From: Tessaracoccus flavescens
Lineage (GTDB): Bacteria > Actinomycetota > Actinomycetes > Propionibacteriales > Propionibacteriaceae
NCBI RefSeq assembly: GCF_001998865.1
Contig: NZ_CP019607.1
Coordinates: 1,488,001-1,552,000 of the forward strand
Reading direction: 5' to 3'
DNA length: 64,000 bases
Both the position numbers and the translations under genes were made by a program. A model generated the notes under the pieces. It saw nothing but the letters and a program-made list of their open reading frames with translations. It was not told the DNA's origin and searched no databases. Below are positions 17,635-26,770 of the stretch, one piece after another; position 1 is the first letter of the stretch, and every line of letters begins with the position of its first letter.

Positions 17635-18281
17635 TCAAGGTGTTGCTGGCGGACGACCAGTCGCTGGTGCGCAGCGGGTTCCGCATGTTGATCGACTCCG
17701 CGGACGACATGGAGACGGTCGGCGAGGTCGACAACGGCCGCGACGCCGTCGCCGTCGTGAAGACGCGGCCGGTCGACGTCGTGTTGATGGACATCCGGAT
17801 GCCTGTGATGGACGGCACGGAGGCCACCCGCATGATCGCCGAACTGGGCATCGACACGAAGGTCCTGGTGCTGACCACCTTCGACCTCGACGAGTACGTC
17901 TTCGCCGCGCTGCGCAACGGCGCAAGCGGGTTCCTGTTGAAGGACGCCCTCCCCGACGAGCTGCTCGGCGCGATCCGCTCGGTCGCGGCCGGCGACGCGG
18001 TGGTCGCGCCGTCGACCACCAAGCGGCTGCTGACCCACTTCGCCGACCTGCTGCCGAAGGCGACGCAGGAGCGGGGCAAGCGACTGGAGGCGCTCACCGA
18101 GCGGGAGCGTGAGGTGCTGGAGGAGGTCGCGCGGGGCGCGAACAACCAGGAGATCTCGCAGCGCCTCTACATGGCAGAGGGCACAGTGAAGACTCACATC
18201 GGCCGCCTGCTCAGCAAGCTGGACGCGCGCGACCGGGTCGGCCTCGTGCTGATCGCGCTCGAGGAGGGCGTCGGCGACTGA
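17631..18281 (+). CDS. NarL/FixJ-type response regulator
   Basis: A 216-residue DNA-binding response regulator. The receiver domain has acidic residues in LADDQ, the phosphoacceptor Asp54 in VVLMDIRMP and Lys in GFLLKDALP. The C-terminal LuxR-type helix-turn-helix is LTEREREVLEEVARGANNQEI followed by YMAEGTVKTHIGRLLSKL (in two parts). It overlaps the kinase gene by 4 bases and so forms a two-gene operon with it. The targets are not visible. A palindromic repeat element follows 10 bases after the stop and may act as a transcript end. Confidence 0.94.
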   Translation: MIKVLLADDQSLVRSGFRMLIDSADDMETVGEVDNGRDAVAVVKTRPVDVVLMDIRMPVMDGTEATRMIAELGIDTKVLVLTTFDLDEYVFAALRNGASGFLLKDALPDELLGAIRSVAAGDAVVAPSTTKRLLTHFADLLPKATQERGKRLEALTEREREVLEEVARGANNQEISQRLYMAEGTVKTHIGRLLSKLDARDRVGLVLIALEEGVGD

Positions 18282-18290
18282 GCCTGGCGT

Positions 18291-18360
18291 GCAGAAACCT
18301 ACGGTGAGCGCGATCGGTGCCTATAGTGGCACGAGTCTCGCTCACCATAGATCTGTGCAC
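18291..18360. repeat. 70-bp palindromic repeat, copy A
   Basis: An imperfect palindrome from GCAGAAACCTACGGTGAGCG to ATCTGTGCAC with inner arms GGTGCC/GGCAC around CTATAGT. The reverse complement aligns over its whole length with copies at 34311-34382 and 36061-36132 (shared GTGCACAGATCTA, GAGCG-GAC, CGTGCCAC, GGCAC). It lies between the convergent ends of the response regulator and the MFS gene. Confidence 0.75.
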
Positions 18361-18375
18361 GGAACCGGCTGCTGA

Positions 18376-19746
18376 TCAGGCCGGCAGTGGGGAGTCTCCT
18401 GCCCCGGCAGGGGCGGTGAGGCTCTCGGTCCCCTCCTCGAATGTCGAGGCCCCGAGGCGACGGCGGGCCGATGCCATGGCGAAGGCGCAGGCCGCGTAGG
18501 CGACAGCGATGCCGATGAAGGCTGCGACCGAGAGGCCGGAGGCAGGAAGCACGAAGGCCGCCACGACGCCCGCGAGGACGAAGGCCCCGTTGAAGGCCAT
18601 GTCGTAGAAGGTGAAGACGCGACCCTTGTACTGGTCGTCGACGTGCGCCTGGACGATGGTGTCGACGCAGATCTTGAACGACTGCACCGCGAGCCCGATC
18701 AGGAAGCTGATCACGAACAGGCCGAGCTTCCAGGTCGTGAAGGCCGACACGAGCGACACGACGGCGGCGCCGATCTGCAGGCCGACGGCGGTTCGGCCGA
18801 GGCCGAAGCGTCGGGCGAGCACGGGCACGAGCGGCGCGGCGAGGATGAAGCCCGCGCCGGTGGCCACGCCCCAGATGCTGAGGTCCGCGAGGGCCGCGTC
18901 AGGATCGCTGACCGGGTGCCACAGGTGCCGGGCGGCGAGGATGACGGCGACGCTCAGCAGGCCGAACAGCAGCCTGGTCACCCCCATCAGCGCCAGCGCG
19001 ACGATCGCCGTCGGCCGGGTGCGAAGGTGACGGCCAGCCTCAGCGAGGCCGCGCGCGACGTCTCGGGCACCGGTCGGCTCCGCCTCGTCCGCCTCGTCTG
19101 CAGAGGGGCCGAGCGCGTCGCGGGAGAACCCGCGGCAGATCAGCACCGAGCCGACGAAGCCGGCGGCGGCGATCAGGAAGACGAGCGAGTTGGCCTTGTC
19201 CGCGCCGAGCAGGTCGCCGAAGCCGAACCGGACGGCGAAGCCGATCACGGCACCGAGCACGACTCCGAGCGGTCCGACCGTCGGGACGATCGAGGACGCC
19301 GTCAGAAACTCGTCCCGCTCGACGGTGTGCTGCAGCCCCGCGGAGAGGCCGGCCAGCATGAAGCGGTTGATGCTCATCGCGACCAGCAGCGCCCCGAAGA
19401 GCACGATGGCCCAGGCTCCGGTGGTGAGCCCGGAGAAGATGATCACGCCGATGATCGTCGCAAGCACCGCGCGGGCGATGTCCGAGTACAGGGCGACGTC
19501 GCGCCTCGACCACCGGTCAAGCAGCGGCGAGACGAACGGCCCGATGACGGTGAACGGCAGCAGCGTCAGCGCGAGCACTCCCGCGATGGCCCAGGCGTCG
19601 GGTTGAGACTGGGGTGAGAAGAGGATGTAGGAGGCCATCCCCACCTGGAGGGTGCCGTCGGCGGCCTGGCTGAGGACGCGCAGCGTCAGCAGGCGCCGGA
19701 AGGGCGCGTGCCGCCAGAGCCGCCGGACGGCGGAGATGACCCCCAT
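18376..19746 (-). CDS. MFS transporter
   Basis: A 456-residue major facilitator protein with about 12 membrane helices and a basic central loop (residues ~215-240, rich in Glu/Ala). The N-terminal pattern RLLTLRVLSQAADGTLQVGMA and later FVSPLLDRWSRRDV resemble the MFS_3 / enterobactin-exporter-like group of drug or siderophore exporters. It starts 3 bases after the TerC stop, so the two share a transcript. The substrate is unknown. Confidence 0.85.
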   Translation of the reverse strand: MGVISAVRRLWRHAPFRRLLTLRVLSQAADGTLQVGMASYILFSPQSQPDAWAIAGVLALTLLPFTVIGPFVSPLLDRWSRRDVALYSDIARAVLATIIGVIIFSGLTTGAWAIVLFGALLVAMSINRFMLAGLSAGLQHTVERDEFLTASSIVPTVGPLGVVLGAVIGFAVRFGFGDLLGADKANSLVFLIAAAGFVGSVLICRGFSRDALGPSADEADEAEPTGARDVARGLAEAGRHLRTRPTAIVALALMGVTRLLFGLLSVAVILAARHLWHPVSDPDAALADLSIWGVATGAGFILAAPLVPVLARRFGLGRTAVGLQIGAAVVSLVSAFTTWKLGLFVISFLIGLAVQSFKICVDTIVQAHVDDQYKGRVFTFYDMAFNGAFVLAGVVAAFVLPASGLSVAAFIGIAVAYAACAFAMASARRRLGASTFEEGTESLTAPAGAGDSPLPA

Positions 19747-19749
19747 GGA

Positions 19750-20967
19750 TCAGTCGTTGCTCTCGATGGACTCCTTGTGGGCGCGGCGGGCCTGCTCGAC
19801 CTCCCAGGTCGTGCCCGTCTCGTCCATGAGCTCGGAGATCTTCTTCTCGTCGAACTTCATCAGCGCCGTCTCCGCGGCCTCCATCTTCTCGTAGTGGTGC
19901 TCACGGTCGGCCGCCTCGCCGTGGTACTCCACGTTGTTGTAGGCGTGCGCGTGACGGTGCAGCGTCTTGACCGCGGAGAGCATCTTGCCCTTCGGCGAGA
20001 CGAGCGAGGCGATGACGGTGATCGCGAGCACACCGACGATGACACCGAGCGAGGTGTACGGGTCGAAGGTGTAGACGTTGATCGGCTCGCCGCCGTTGAT
20101 CCACGAGAACTGGTTGGTGTGCATGGCCTCGAGGATCAGCTTGACGCCGATGAAGCCGAGGATGATGGCAAGGCCGTACTTGAGGTAGATCAGGCGGTCG
20201 AGGAGGCCGTCGATCAGGAAGAACAGCTGGCGCAGGCCCATCAGCGAGAACGCCGTCGCGGTGAACACGATGTACACGTTGTCTGTGACGCCGTAGATGG
20301 CGGGGATGGAGTCGAGCGCGAAGAGGATGTCGGTGCCGCCGATGGCGATCATGACCAGCAGCATCGGGGTGAGGACGCGCTTGCCGTTCTCGACCGTGAA
20401 CAGCTTGTCGCCGTCGTAGTGGTCGGTGGTGCGGAGGAAGCGCTTCGCGAGCTTGATGACGAAGTTGTTCGCCTCGTCGTCGTCTTCCTTCTCCGGGGCG
20501 AGCAGGCGGCCGGCCGTGATGATCAGGATCAGGCCGAACACGTAGAAGGCCCACGTGAAGTTGTCGATGATGGCCATGCCGAGGAAGATGAACCCGGCGC
20601 GGGCGAACAGCGCGAAGACGATGCCGAAGAGCAGCACCTTCTGCTGGTCGGCACGGGGCACGGCGAAGCTCGACATGATCACGACGAACACGAAGAGGTT
20701 GTCGACGGAGAGGGCCTTCTCGAGGATGTAGCCCTGGAAGTAGTCGACGCCCATGCCGTGGCCGCCGACGACCCACAAGCCGATGCCGAAGACGATCGCG
20801 AGACCGACGTAGATGCCCGACCAGATGGCGGCCTCGCGCAGGGTCGGCTCGTGCGCCTTGCGCACATGGAAGAAGAAGTCGAACGCGAGAAGGCCTCCGA
20901 TCACCACGATGGTGATCAGCCACACATTCAGCGAGACGTTCGTCGTCAGAAGGGCAGACGTGAACAA
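19750..20967 (-). CDS. TerC family integral membrane protein
   Basis: A 405-residue TerC/Alx-type membrane protein with eight or more helices and the family motifs HVRKAHEPTLREA, EKALSVDNLFVFV (the acidic NLF motif) and ALDSIPAIYGVT. Members export manganese or affect tellurite resistance. The C-terminal ~80 residues are hydrophilic. The start is TTG 20967, with AGGAG six bases upstream. It is the first gene of a two-gene unit with the MFS transporter. Confidence 0.92.
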   Translation of the reverse strand: MFTSALLTTNVSLNVWLITIVVIGGLLAFDFFFHVRKAHEPTLREAAIWSGIYVGLAIVFGIGLWVVGGHGMGVDYFQGYILEKALSVDNLFVFVVIMSSFAVPRADQQKVLLFGIVFALFARAGFIFLGMAIIDNFTWAFYVFGLILIITAGRLLAPEKEDDDEANNFVIKLAKRFLRTTDHYDGDKLFTVENGKRVLTPMLLVMIAIGGTDILFALDSIPAIYGVTDNVYIVFTATAFSLMGLRQLFFLIDGLLDRLIYLKYGLAIILGFIGVKLILEAMHTNQFSWINGGEPINVYTFDPYTSLGVIVGVLAITVIASLVSPKGKMLSAVKTLHRHAHAYNNVEYHGEAADREHHYEKMEAAETALMKFDEKKISELMDETGTTWEVEQARRAHKESIESND

Positions 20968-21146
20968 GGATTGCTCCTGTCAGGGCGGGGATAACGGGGT
21001 GTCTGCCACCGGTACCCTTCAGGGCCAACGTCGATGACCCGATCCAGAATACCTTTCAGAACTGGGTTCACCAATCCCGCCGAGCCTCTCCGCGGGGCCG
21101 TCAGGGCTGGCGGGTACCCTGTTGCGCAGGACCTGAGGAGGCTTCC

Positions 21147-23027
21147 ATGCGACGGATTCTGGCCGCAATCTTCGCCGCGACACTGCTCGTGGTGGGCTGC
21201 ACCCCAGACGGTGACGCGCCGACACCATCGCCGTCCGTTTCACCGAAAACCGATCTGCCGCCGGTCGACGCCGACCTGAAGCAGGTCGTCGACGCGCTCA
21301 ACGCGAAGGACCTCTCGAAGCTGGCCAACGTCGCCGACCCGAAGGCCGCACAGGAGGACTTCACCACCATCTTCGCCGGGATGGACGACATCTATCCCGA
21401 GGTCAAGAGCGACGCCGTCACCTACGGGGAGAACGAGGCCGTCGCGAAGCTGAACTACACCTACAAGTTCGGCATGCACGGGTGGACCTACACGACGGAG
21501 GCGAAGTTCACCTACGCCGACGACAAGTGGAGCTTCGCCTGGGCGCCGAGCGCCGTCCATCCCGAGCTGACCGAGCAGACGCGCCTGCGGCACATCCAGC
21601 AGGAGGCCAAGCGCGGCTCCATCAACGACAACACCGGGCTCGCCATCGTCGAGGAACGTTCCCTCTTCGAGGTCGGCCTCGACAAGGCGTCGATCCCGGA
21701 GGCCGAATGGGCAGGCGCCGCGAAGGCGCTCGCCACCGCCCTGAAGATCGACGAGCCCGCCTTCCAGAAGAAGGTCGCAGACAACGGCCCGAAGGCGTTC
21801 GTGGTGGGCGCGACCGTCCGCCAGGAGGCCATCCCCGCCGCGGTGGTCGACATCAAGGGGGCACACGTCAACGAGGTGAGCGCCGTCGTCGGCCCAACCG
21901 ACACCTTCGCGGCACCGCTGCTCGGCACGGTCGGCCAGCCGACCCAGAAGATGATCGACGAGTCGAAGGGCGAGCTGTCCTCCATCGACCGGGTCGGGCT
22001 GAGCGGGCTGCAGTCGCGCTACGACAAGGACCTGCGCGGAGTCCCCGGGGCACGGATCGAACTGGTCGGCCGCAAGGGCGTCGAGCCCGCGCCCCAGGTG
22101 AAGGTGCTCGCCCAGCAGGATCCGAGCATCGGCAAGGAGATCACGCTCAGCCTCGACCGCGATCTCCAGACGAAGGCCGAGTCGGTGCTTGCCGGGCAGG
22201 CGGGCATCGCGACGCTCGTCGTGCTCGACGTCAAGACCGGCGGCCTCCTTGCGGCCGCCCAGTCGCCAGCTGCGGGCAGCTTCCCGCACGCCACCTACGG
22301 CAAGTACGCGCCAGGCTCCACCTTCAAGGCCGTCTCTGCGCTCGCGATGCTGCGCGCCGGCTCGACGGCCTCGACCACGGTGCAGTGCCCGGCCAACCTC
22401 AAGGTCGGCAGCTACACCTTCGGCAACTACTCCGGCTACCCGTCCAACGGGCTGGGCTCCGTGAGCCTCACCGATGCCTTCAAGTACTCCTGCAACACCG
22501 CCTTCGTCGGCGCCGCGGGCACCGTGACGGGCGAGTCCCTGAAGGCGTCCGGCGGTTCGCTCGGCGTCGGCACCGACTACGACGCGGGCTTCACGTCCTA
22601 CTTCGGCACCATCGAGCCCGGCAACTCGATCGATCTGGCCGCCTCGATGATCGGCCAGGGGCAGGTGACCATGTCGCCGCTCGCCATGGCCTCGGTCGCC
22701 GGTTCGGTCGCCTCCGGCAAGACGATGATCCCCTGGCTCGTCGAGGGCAAGCAGGCCACCTCGACGGCGGCCCCCCTCGCCGCGGCGGAGGCCCAGCAGC
22801 TCCAGACGATGATGAAGGCCACCGTCGATTCCGGAACCGGCAAGTCTCTCCAGTCGATCATGACCGGCGCGAAGTCGGGCACCGCCGAGTGGGGCAAGAC
22901 CGGCGCCCAGCAGACGCACGCCTGGATGATCGCCTATAACGAGAACTACGCGGTCTCTGCCTTCGTCGAGGTCGGCGACTCGGGCGGCACGACGGCCGCG
23001 CCGCTCATCGTCCAGCTGTTCAGCTGA
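21147..23027 (+). CDS. Class B penicillin-binding protein (transpeptidase), lipoprotein
   Basis: A 626-residue cell-wall transpeptidase. A lipoprotein signal (LLVVGC, Cys at about 18) is followed by an NTF2-like MecA_N domain (about 40-150), a dimerisation region (150-310) and the transpeptidase domain. The active-site Ser391 is in GSTFK (SxxK, Lys394), the second motif is Ser448-Cys-Asn450, and the third is Lys576-Ser-Gly-Thr. All three motifs are intact, so it should be active. A PASTA domain is absent. GAGGAGG five bases before the ATG supports the start. MecA-like N-domains also occur in sporulation or resistance PBPs; here a general elongation or division role is likely. Confidence 0.93.
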   Translation: MRRILAAIFAATLLVVGCTPDGDAPTPSPSVSPKTDLPPVDADLKQVVDALNAKDLSKLANVADPKAAQEDFTTIFAGMDDIYPEVKSDAVTYGENEAVAKLNYTYKFGMHGWTYTTEAKFTYADDKWSFAWAPSAVHPELTEQTRLRHIQQEAKRGSINDNTGLAIVEERSLFEVGLDKASIPEAEWAGAAKALATALKIDEPAFQKKVADNGPKAFVVGATVRQEAIPAAVVDIKGAHVNEVSAVVGPTDTFAAPLLGTVGQPTQKMIDESKGELSSIDRVGLSGLQSRYDKDLRGVPGARIELVGRKGVEPAPQVKVLAQQDPSIGKEITLSLDRDLQTKAESVLAGQAGIATLVVLDVKTGGLLAAAQSPAAGSFPHATYGKYAPGSTFKAVSALAMLRAGSTASTTVQCPANLKVGSYTFGNYSGYPSNGLGSVSLTDAFKYSCNTAFVGAAGTVTGESLKASGGSLGVGTDYDAGFTSYFGTIEPGNSIDLAASMIGQGQVTMSPLAMASVAGSVASGKTMIPWLVEGKQATSTAAPLAAAEAQQLQTMMKATVDSGTGKSLQSIMTGAKSGTAEWGKTGAQQTHAWMIAYNENYAVSAFVEVGDSGGTTAAPLIVQLFS

Positions 23028-23036
23028 ACCTGGCCC

Positions 23037-23804
23037 TCACGCGACGGGGCGCAGGTAGCGGTTCAGCACCCGGTGCCACCGGTTTGCAGGCGCACCGTGG
23101 GTCAGCGCGATCCCTGCGCAGTACTTGCTGACGGCGATGTCGCGCTGGGCGTAGCGATGCAGGATGTGGTCGGCCACGCTCGGGGTGCCCGCCGCCTTGG
23201 TCTCCACGAGCACCCTCCCCCGCGGGACTGAGGTGGTCGTGTGACGTGACTCGAAGCCGAGATCGACGTCGCAGGTGAGCCGGAGTCCCGCGTCGGCGTG
23301 CACGAAGGTCACCCTCCAGTAGCGGCTGACCAGGCTGGGGCGCAGCGAGGCCGCGTCGGGTTCGCCGTCGAGCAGGTCGTCGATGAACATCCGGCCGCCC
23401 GAACCGAGCCGGAACAGCTCGGTGGGTGACCAGTCGGTGCGGTGCTTGACCGTCTCGCCCCGTCCTCCCTTCTCCTTGACCTCCAGCATGGTGAGGTCGC
23501 TGTCCACGTAGCGGCGGGTCCGCACCTTGTGCCGGAGCCTGCGGCCCTGCACGTGGTCGCGGTAGAACTGGAGCCGAGGCGTGTCGAAGTAGACCGACTC
23601 GTAGCCGAACACCCGCAGGCCGTCGATCTCCAACGCCCTGAGCCCGGTGCCCAGGTCGTCCAGCACGTGGCCGAGCAGGCCGATGGGGAGCAGGTACTTC
23701 TTGTCGATGCGGGTCTGCAGAGCCGCCTGGTCGGTGGTCTCGGCGAGGCTGATCGGCTCGAAACGCGAGGCGAGCTCGGCAAGCACGGTCCTGTCGCAGC
23801 TCAT
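23037..23804 (-). CDS. VTC domain-containing protein
   Basis: A 255-residue protein of the VTC (polyphosphate-polymerase-like, triphosphate-tunnel) fold. Visible are the N-terminal RIDKKYLLP, basic tunnel strands (YFDTPRLQFYRDHVQGRR, KVRTRRYVD), LEVKEKGGRGETVKHR and VLVETKAAGTP. In bacteria such proteins accompany DUF4956 membrane proteins and often CotH-like kinases. The substrate is uncertain (polyphosphate or a phosphorylated polymer). It is coupled to the upstream DUF4956 gene by an ATGA overlap and ends 9 bases from the convergent PBP gene. Confidence 0.88.
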   Translation of the reverse strand: MSCDRTVLAELASRFEPISLAETTDQAALQTRIDKKYLLPIGLLGHVLDDLGTGLRALEIDGLRVFGYESVYFDTPRLQFYRDHVQGRRLRHKVRTRRYVDSDLTMLEVKEKGGRGETVKHRTDWSPTELFRLGSGGRMFIDDLLDGEPDAASLRPSLVSRYWRVTFVHADAGLRLTCDVDLGFESRHTTTSVPRGRVLVETKAAGTPSVADHILHRYAQRDIAVSKYCAGIALTHGAPANRWHRVLNRYLRPVA

Positions 23805-24448
23805 CGGATCGCCATCGTCGGGGAGGGGACCGGCGAGGGCATCGGCTGATGCTGCATCGGCGGGAAGGGCTGCTGGGGTCCGAACGGCTGCGGACGGTCG
23901 GTCGGCCGGTACCAGACCTCGAGCACCGTCAGGTCACGGACCAGGTCGAGCTCACGGACGTCGAGTCGGCGCACCTGGCCCCCCACGCGTTCTGCGACGA
24001 CCCGCTCGAGCTCGTCACGGTCGAGGATGGCGACGTCCAACGTCATGATGAGCGAGCGGCTGCCGCGGGTGAAGTGGGGCGAGTCGGCGACGGCGATGAC
24101 GGCGAGCAGCACCGCGCTGAACGTGGGCGTCACCCACCAGGCTCCCGGGGCGAGGCCACCGATGAGGCCGAGCGCGAGGGCGCCGAAGTAGTAGGCCACC
24201 TCAGCCTGGCTGATCGGGTCGGACCGGAGCCGGATGATCGACAACACCCCGAACAGTCCCAGCCCGAGTCCTGCGCCCGCTCCCGCGGAGCCCAGCGCGG
24301 CGGCGACCACCATCACGCCGACGTTGAGCGTCAGGAACGCGAACATCAGGTCGCGGCGACGATGGCGTCGGTAGTAGAGCGGGATCGCGAGGATCGCGAT
24401 GGCGATCAGGTCGGTTGCGATGGCGATGAGGCTGGTCGTGGTGAACAT
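23801..24448 (-). CDS. DUF4956 domain-containing membrane protein
   Basis: A 215-residue membrane protein with four helices (within residues 1-125) followed by a cytoplasmic alpha/beta tail (RSLIMTLDVAILDRDELERV...). The pattern FGVLSIIRLRSDPISQAEVAYYFGALALGL (in parts) is typical of DUF4956. The C-terminus is Pro/Met/Gln-rich. It is paired with the VTC protein, a standard neighbourhood that points to one membrane-bound complex acting on a phosphorylated polymer. Confidence 0.88.
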   Translation of the reverse strand: MFTTTSLIAIATDLIAIAILAIPLYYRRHRRRDLMFAFLTLNVGVMVVAAALGSAGAGAGLGLGLFGVLSIIRLRSDPISQAEVAYYFGALALGLIGGLAPGAWWVTPTFSAVLLAVIAVADSPHFTRGSRSLIMTLDVAILDRDELERVVAERVGGQVRRLDVRELDLVRDLTVLEVWYRPTDRPQPFGPQQPFPPMQHQPMPSPVPSPTMAIR

Positions 24449-24536
24449 CGGGAAACTCCTTCTTCTATGCCGAAGAAGCTTGTCGCCCGCGCGTTGAGTG
24501 CCGATGAGGCTCAGATGAGAGACCTCTTACCCGGCT

Positions 24537-25124
24537 TCAGCGCCCGGGAAGCCCGAGGTCGCCGTGCAGATAGTGCTCGAGCACCAGGGCCAGGACGCGG
24601 ATGAGTTCGTCCCGGCTGGCGTTCTTCGCCCCCGGCAGCTGCAGCCGGTGGCGGGTGATGACAAGGCCGACGATCTGGGAGGCGATCAGCGCGACGCGCA
24701 GGTCGTGGTGGTCATCGCGGGCCGAGGCCGTCACCCAGCGCAGGATCGTCCTGCCGAGCAGCTCGCGCAGCAGGGCAGCCGCCTGATCGTTGTTGAGCGC
24801 GGCACGGATCGCGCCGAGCCCGAGGGTCCGCCGCTGCCTGCTCTCCCACAGGTCGAGCGCGAGGGTGATCACCTCGCGACCGTCGCGCACCGGCCGGTCC
24901 ACGGGGATCACCGCGCCGAACTCGCGCCTGACGACCTCGTCAAAGAGGGCATCCTTGCTCGCGAAGAAGCGGTAGATCAGCGCGGGGTCGACCCCGGCAC
25001 GCTGGGCGATCCTGCGCATCGAGGCGTGTTCGAGCTGCCCATCGAGGAAGGTCTCGGTTGCGGCGTCGAGGATGTCCTCGCGGGTCGTCGTCGGGCCGGG
25101 CCTGCGCCCGGTGTGGCCGGTCAT
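24537..25124 (-). CDS. TetR/AcrR regulator of the ABC-2 operon
   Basis: A 195-residue regulator with an N-terminal helix-turn-helix (REDILDAATETFLDG, SMRRIAQRAGVDPALIYRFF) and a helical effector domain. It is the last gene of a permease-ATPase-regulator operon (ATGA overlap with the ATPase). GTCAAC-GTTGAC palindromes lie just ahead of the permease (27837-27907), so autoregulation of the whole operon by this protein is likely. Confidence 0.9.
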   Translation of the reverse strand: MTGHTGRRPGPTTTREDILDAATETFLDGQLEHASMRRIAQRAGVDPALIYRFFASKDALFDEVVRREFGAVIPVDRPVRDGREVITLALDLWESRQRRTLGLGAIRAALNNDQAAALLRELLGRTILRWVTASARDDHHDLRVALIASQIVGLVITRHRLQLPGAKNASRDELIRVLALVLEHYLHGDLGLPGR

Positions 25125-26770
25125 CGGAGCATCGCCATCCTCTCGTCAAGGGTGGCGGCGGCGCTGCCGACCCGTGCCTGCAGGTCCCCGAGCGCCGCCC
25201 GCACCGCAGGCTCGTCATCGACGAGCACCCGGGCGGTCGTGCCTGCCAGGCTGACCGGGAGGCCGGCGGCCGAGAGCCGGTCGAAAGCCGCCTGCCAGTC
25301 GCCAGTCTCGACCATGACGACCTGTGCACCGCCCAGGATGTCGGCCATCGACCCCTGTGCCGCGACCAGACCGTCGACCATGAGGACGAGCCTGTCACAC
25401 TGGGCCGCCTCGCTCATGTTGTGGGTGGTCACCAGCACGCCGACGCCCCGTTCCGCCTGGGCGCCTACCGCGTCCCACAGGCTGGCGGCCTCGGTGGCGG
25501 AGACGCCGGAGGTCGGTTCGTCGAGGATCAGGAGCTCGGGTCGGTGCGCGGTGGCGATGTCGAACGCGACGCGCCGCTGCTCACCGAGGGGTACCCGCTC
25601 GATCAGGCGGTCGTCGTCGAGGTCAGGAGGGGTCGACCCGTAAGCGGCGGCCGAGAAGGCGGCGTTCTCGTCGACGGTCAGGTCGCGGTAGAGCCCCATG
25701 CCCTGCGGCACATAGCCGAGCCTGGCGCGGTTCCGGCGGGACGGCGAATCGCCGAAGAGTTCGGTGGTCCCGGATGTCGGGGAGACGATGCCGAGCAGAC
25801 AGCGCATCAGCGTCGTCTTGCCCGCCCCGTTCGCGCCGAGCAGGCCGACGATCTCCCCCGGCCGGACTTCCAGGTCGACCCCGGACACGGCGTCGACGTC
25901 GCCGAACCGCTTCCCCACAGAGCGGGCCTCCACCAGTGGTGGCGCTCCGGTCGCGGGCCTGACCGGCCCGCTCTCGGCCGTCGAGGATGTCGACCGGGGC
26001 GAGGCGGCGATCACGACATCGTGCAGATCGGGGCGGATCGTTGCGGCGCCGGGCGGTGCCGTCTCGGCCCAGTGGTGGAAGCGCCGCCCGCGCCGCCAGG
26101 TACGTGCCTCCGAGGGGGCGGCGTCGACCCAGAACCGACCCGGTGCCGCGTCGATGAGTTCTGCGGGTGCACCGGCGAGCAGCACCCGTCCCTCGTGCAG
26201 GACGGTGACCGTCGCGGCCCGCTCCGCCTCGTCCAGGTAGGTCGTGGCCGTCAGCACGGCCGCTCCCTCGGCCGCCGCGTGCGAGATCAGCGACCAGAGC
26301 TCGACCCTGCTGACCGGATCGACGCCGGTGGTGGGCTCGTCGAGGAGCAGCAGCTCGGGCTGTGCGAGCAGCGCCATGATCACCCCGAGCTTGCGCCGCA
26401 TGCCCCCGGAAAGCTGGGAGGCGAGTCGATCCCGGGCGGCCGTGAGGTCGGCCCGCTCGATCAGCTCCGTGATCCTGCCCGGGGCCTTCACCTTCGCGAC
26501 CCGCGCGGCGAAGTCGAGGTTCTGCGTGACGGTGAGGTTCGTCCAGGAACCCGCGGTCGCGGGCAGCAGCGCGCGGCCCCTCCCGCTCGGCGCGTTGACG
26601 GTGCCGGAGGTTGGACGCACGAGTCCTGCGAGGCTGCGGAGCAGGGTGGACTTCCCGGCGCCGTCGCCACCGACCACCGTCGTCACGACCCCGGGAGGCA
26701 CCCCGATCGAGACGCCGTCGAGGGCGGTCACCCCGTCAAGCACGACCGTCAGGTCTTCTGCCCCGAACAT
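25121..26770 (-). CDS. ABC transporter ATPase with two fused nucleotide-binding domains
   Basis: A 549-residue protein with two ATPase domains for an ABC-2 exporter. Domain 1 (about 1-235) has Walker A GGDGAGKST, signature LSGGM, Walker B LLLLDEPTTGVDP. Domain 2 (about 285-500) has Walker A GANGAGKTT and Walker B LLILDEPTSGVS, but the signature is PLGEQRR rather than LSGGQ. The true start is the ATG at 26770, overlapping the permease stop by one base (TGATG). Two fused NBDs served by one permease is the YbhF-like design. Drug or lipid export is likely; the substrate is unknown. Confidence 0.9.
   Translation of the reverse strand: MFGAEDLTVVLDGVTALDGVSIGVPPGVVTTVVGGDGAGKSTLLRSLAGLVRPTSGTVNAPSGRGRALLPATAGSWTNLTVTQNLDFAARVAKVKAPGRITELIERADLTAARDRLASQLSGGMRRKLGVIMALLAQPELLLLDEPTTGVDPVSRVELWSLISHAAAEGAAVLTATTYLDEAERAATVTVLHEGRVLLAGAPAELIDAAPGRFWVDAAPSEARTWRRGRRFHHWAETAPPGAATIRPDLHDVVIAASPRSTSSTAESGPVRPATGAPPLVEARSVGKRFGDVDAVSGVDLEVRPGEIVGLLGANGAGKTTLMRCLLGIVSPTSGTTELFGDSPSRRNRARLGYVPQGMGLYRDLTVDENAAFSAAAYGSTPPDLDDDRLIERVPLGEQRRVAFDIATAHRPELLILDEPTSGVSATEAASLWDAVGAQAERGVGVLVTTHNMSEAAQCDRLVLMVDGLVAAQGSMADILGGAQVVMVETGDWQAAFDRLSAAGLPVSLAGTTARVLVDDEPAVRAALGDLQARVGSAAATLDERMAMLR

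Noticed and set aside
8142..21000. Long antisense frames such as 10718-12718 and 19708-20994
   Set aside because: High GC gives open antisense frames; the opposite-strand proteins have clear family motifs and these do not.
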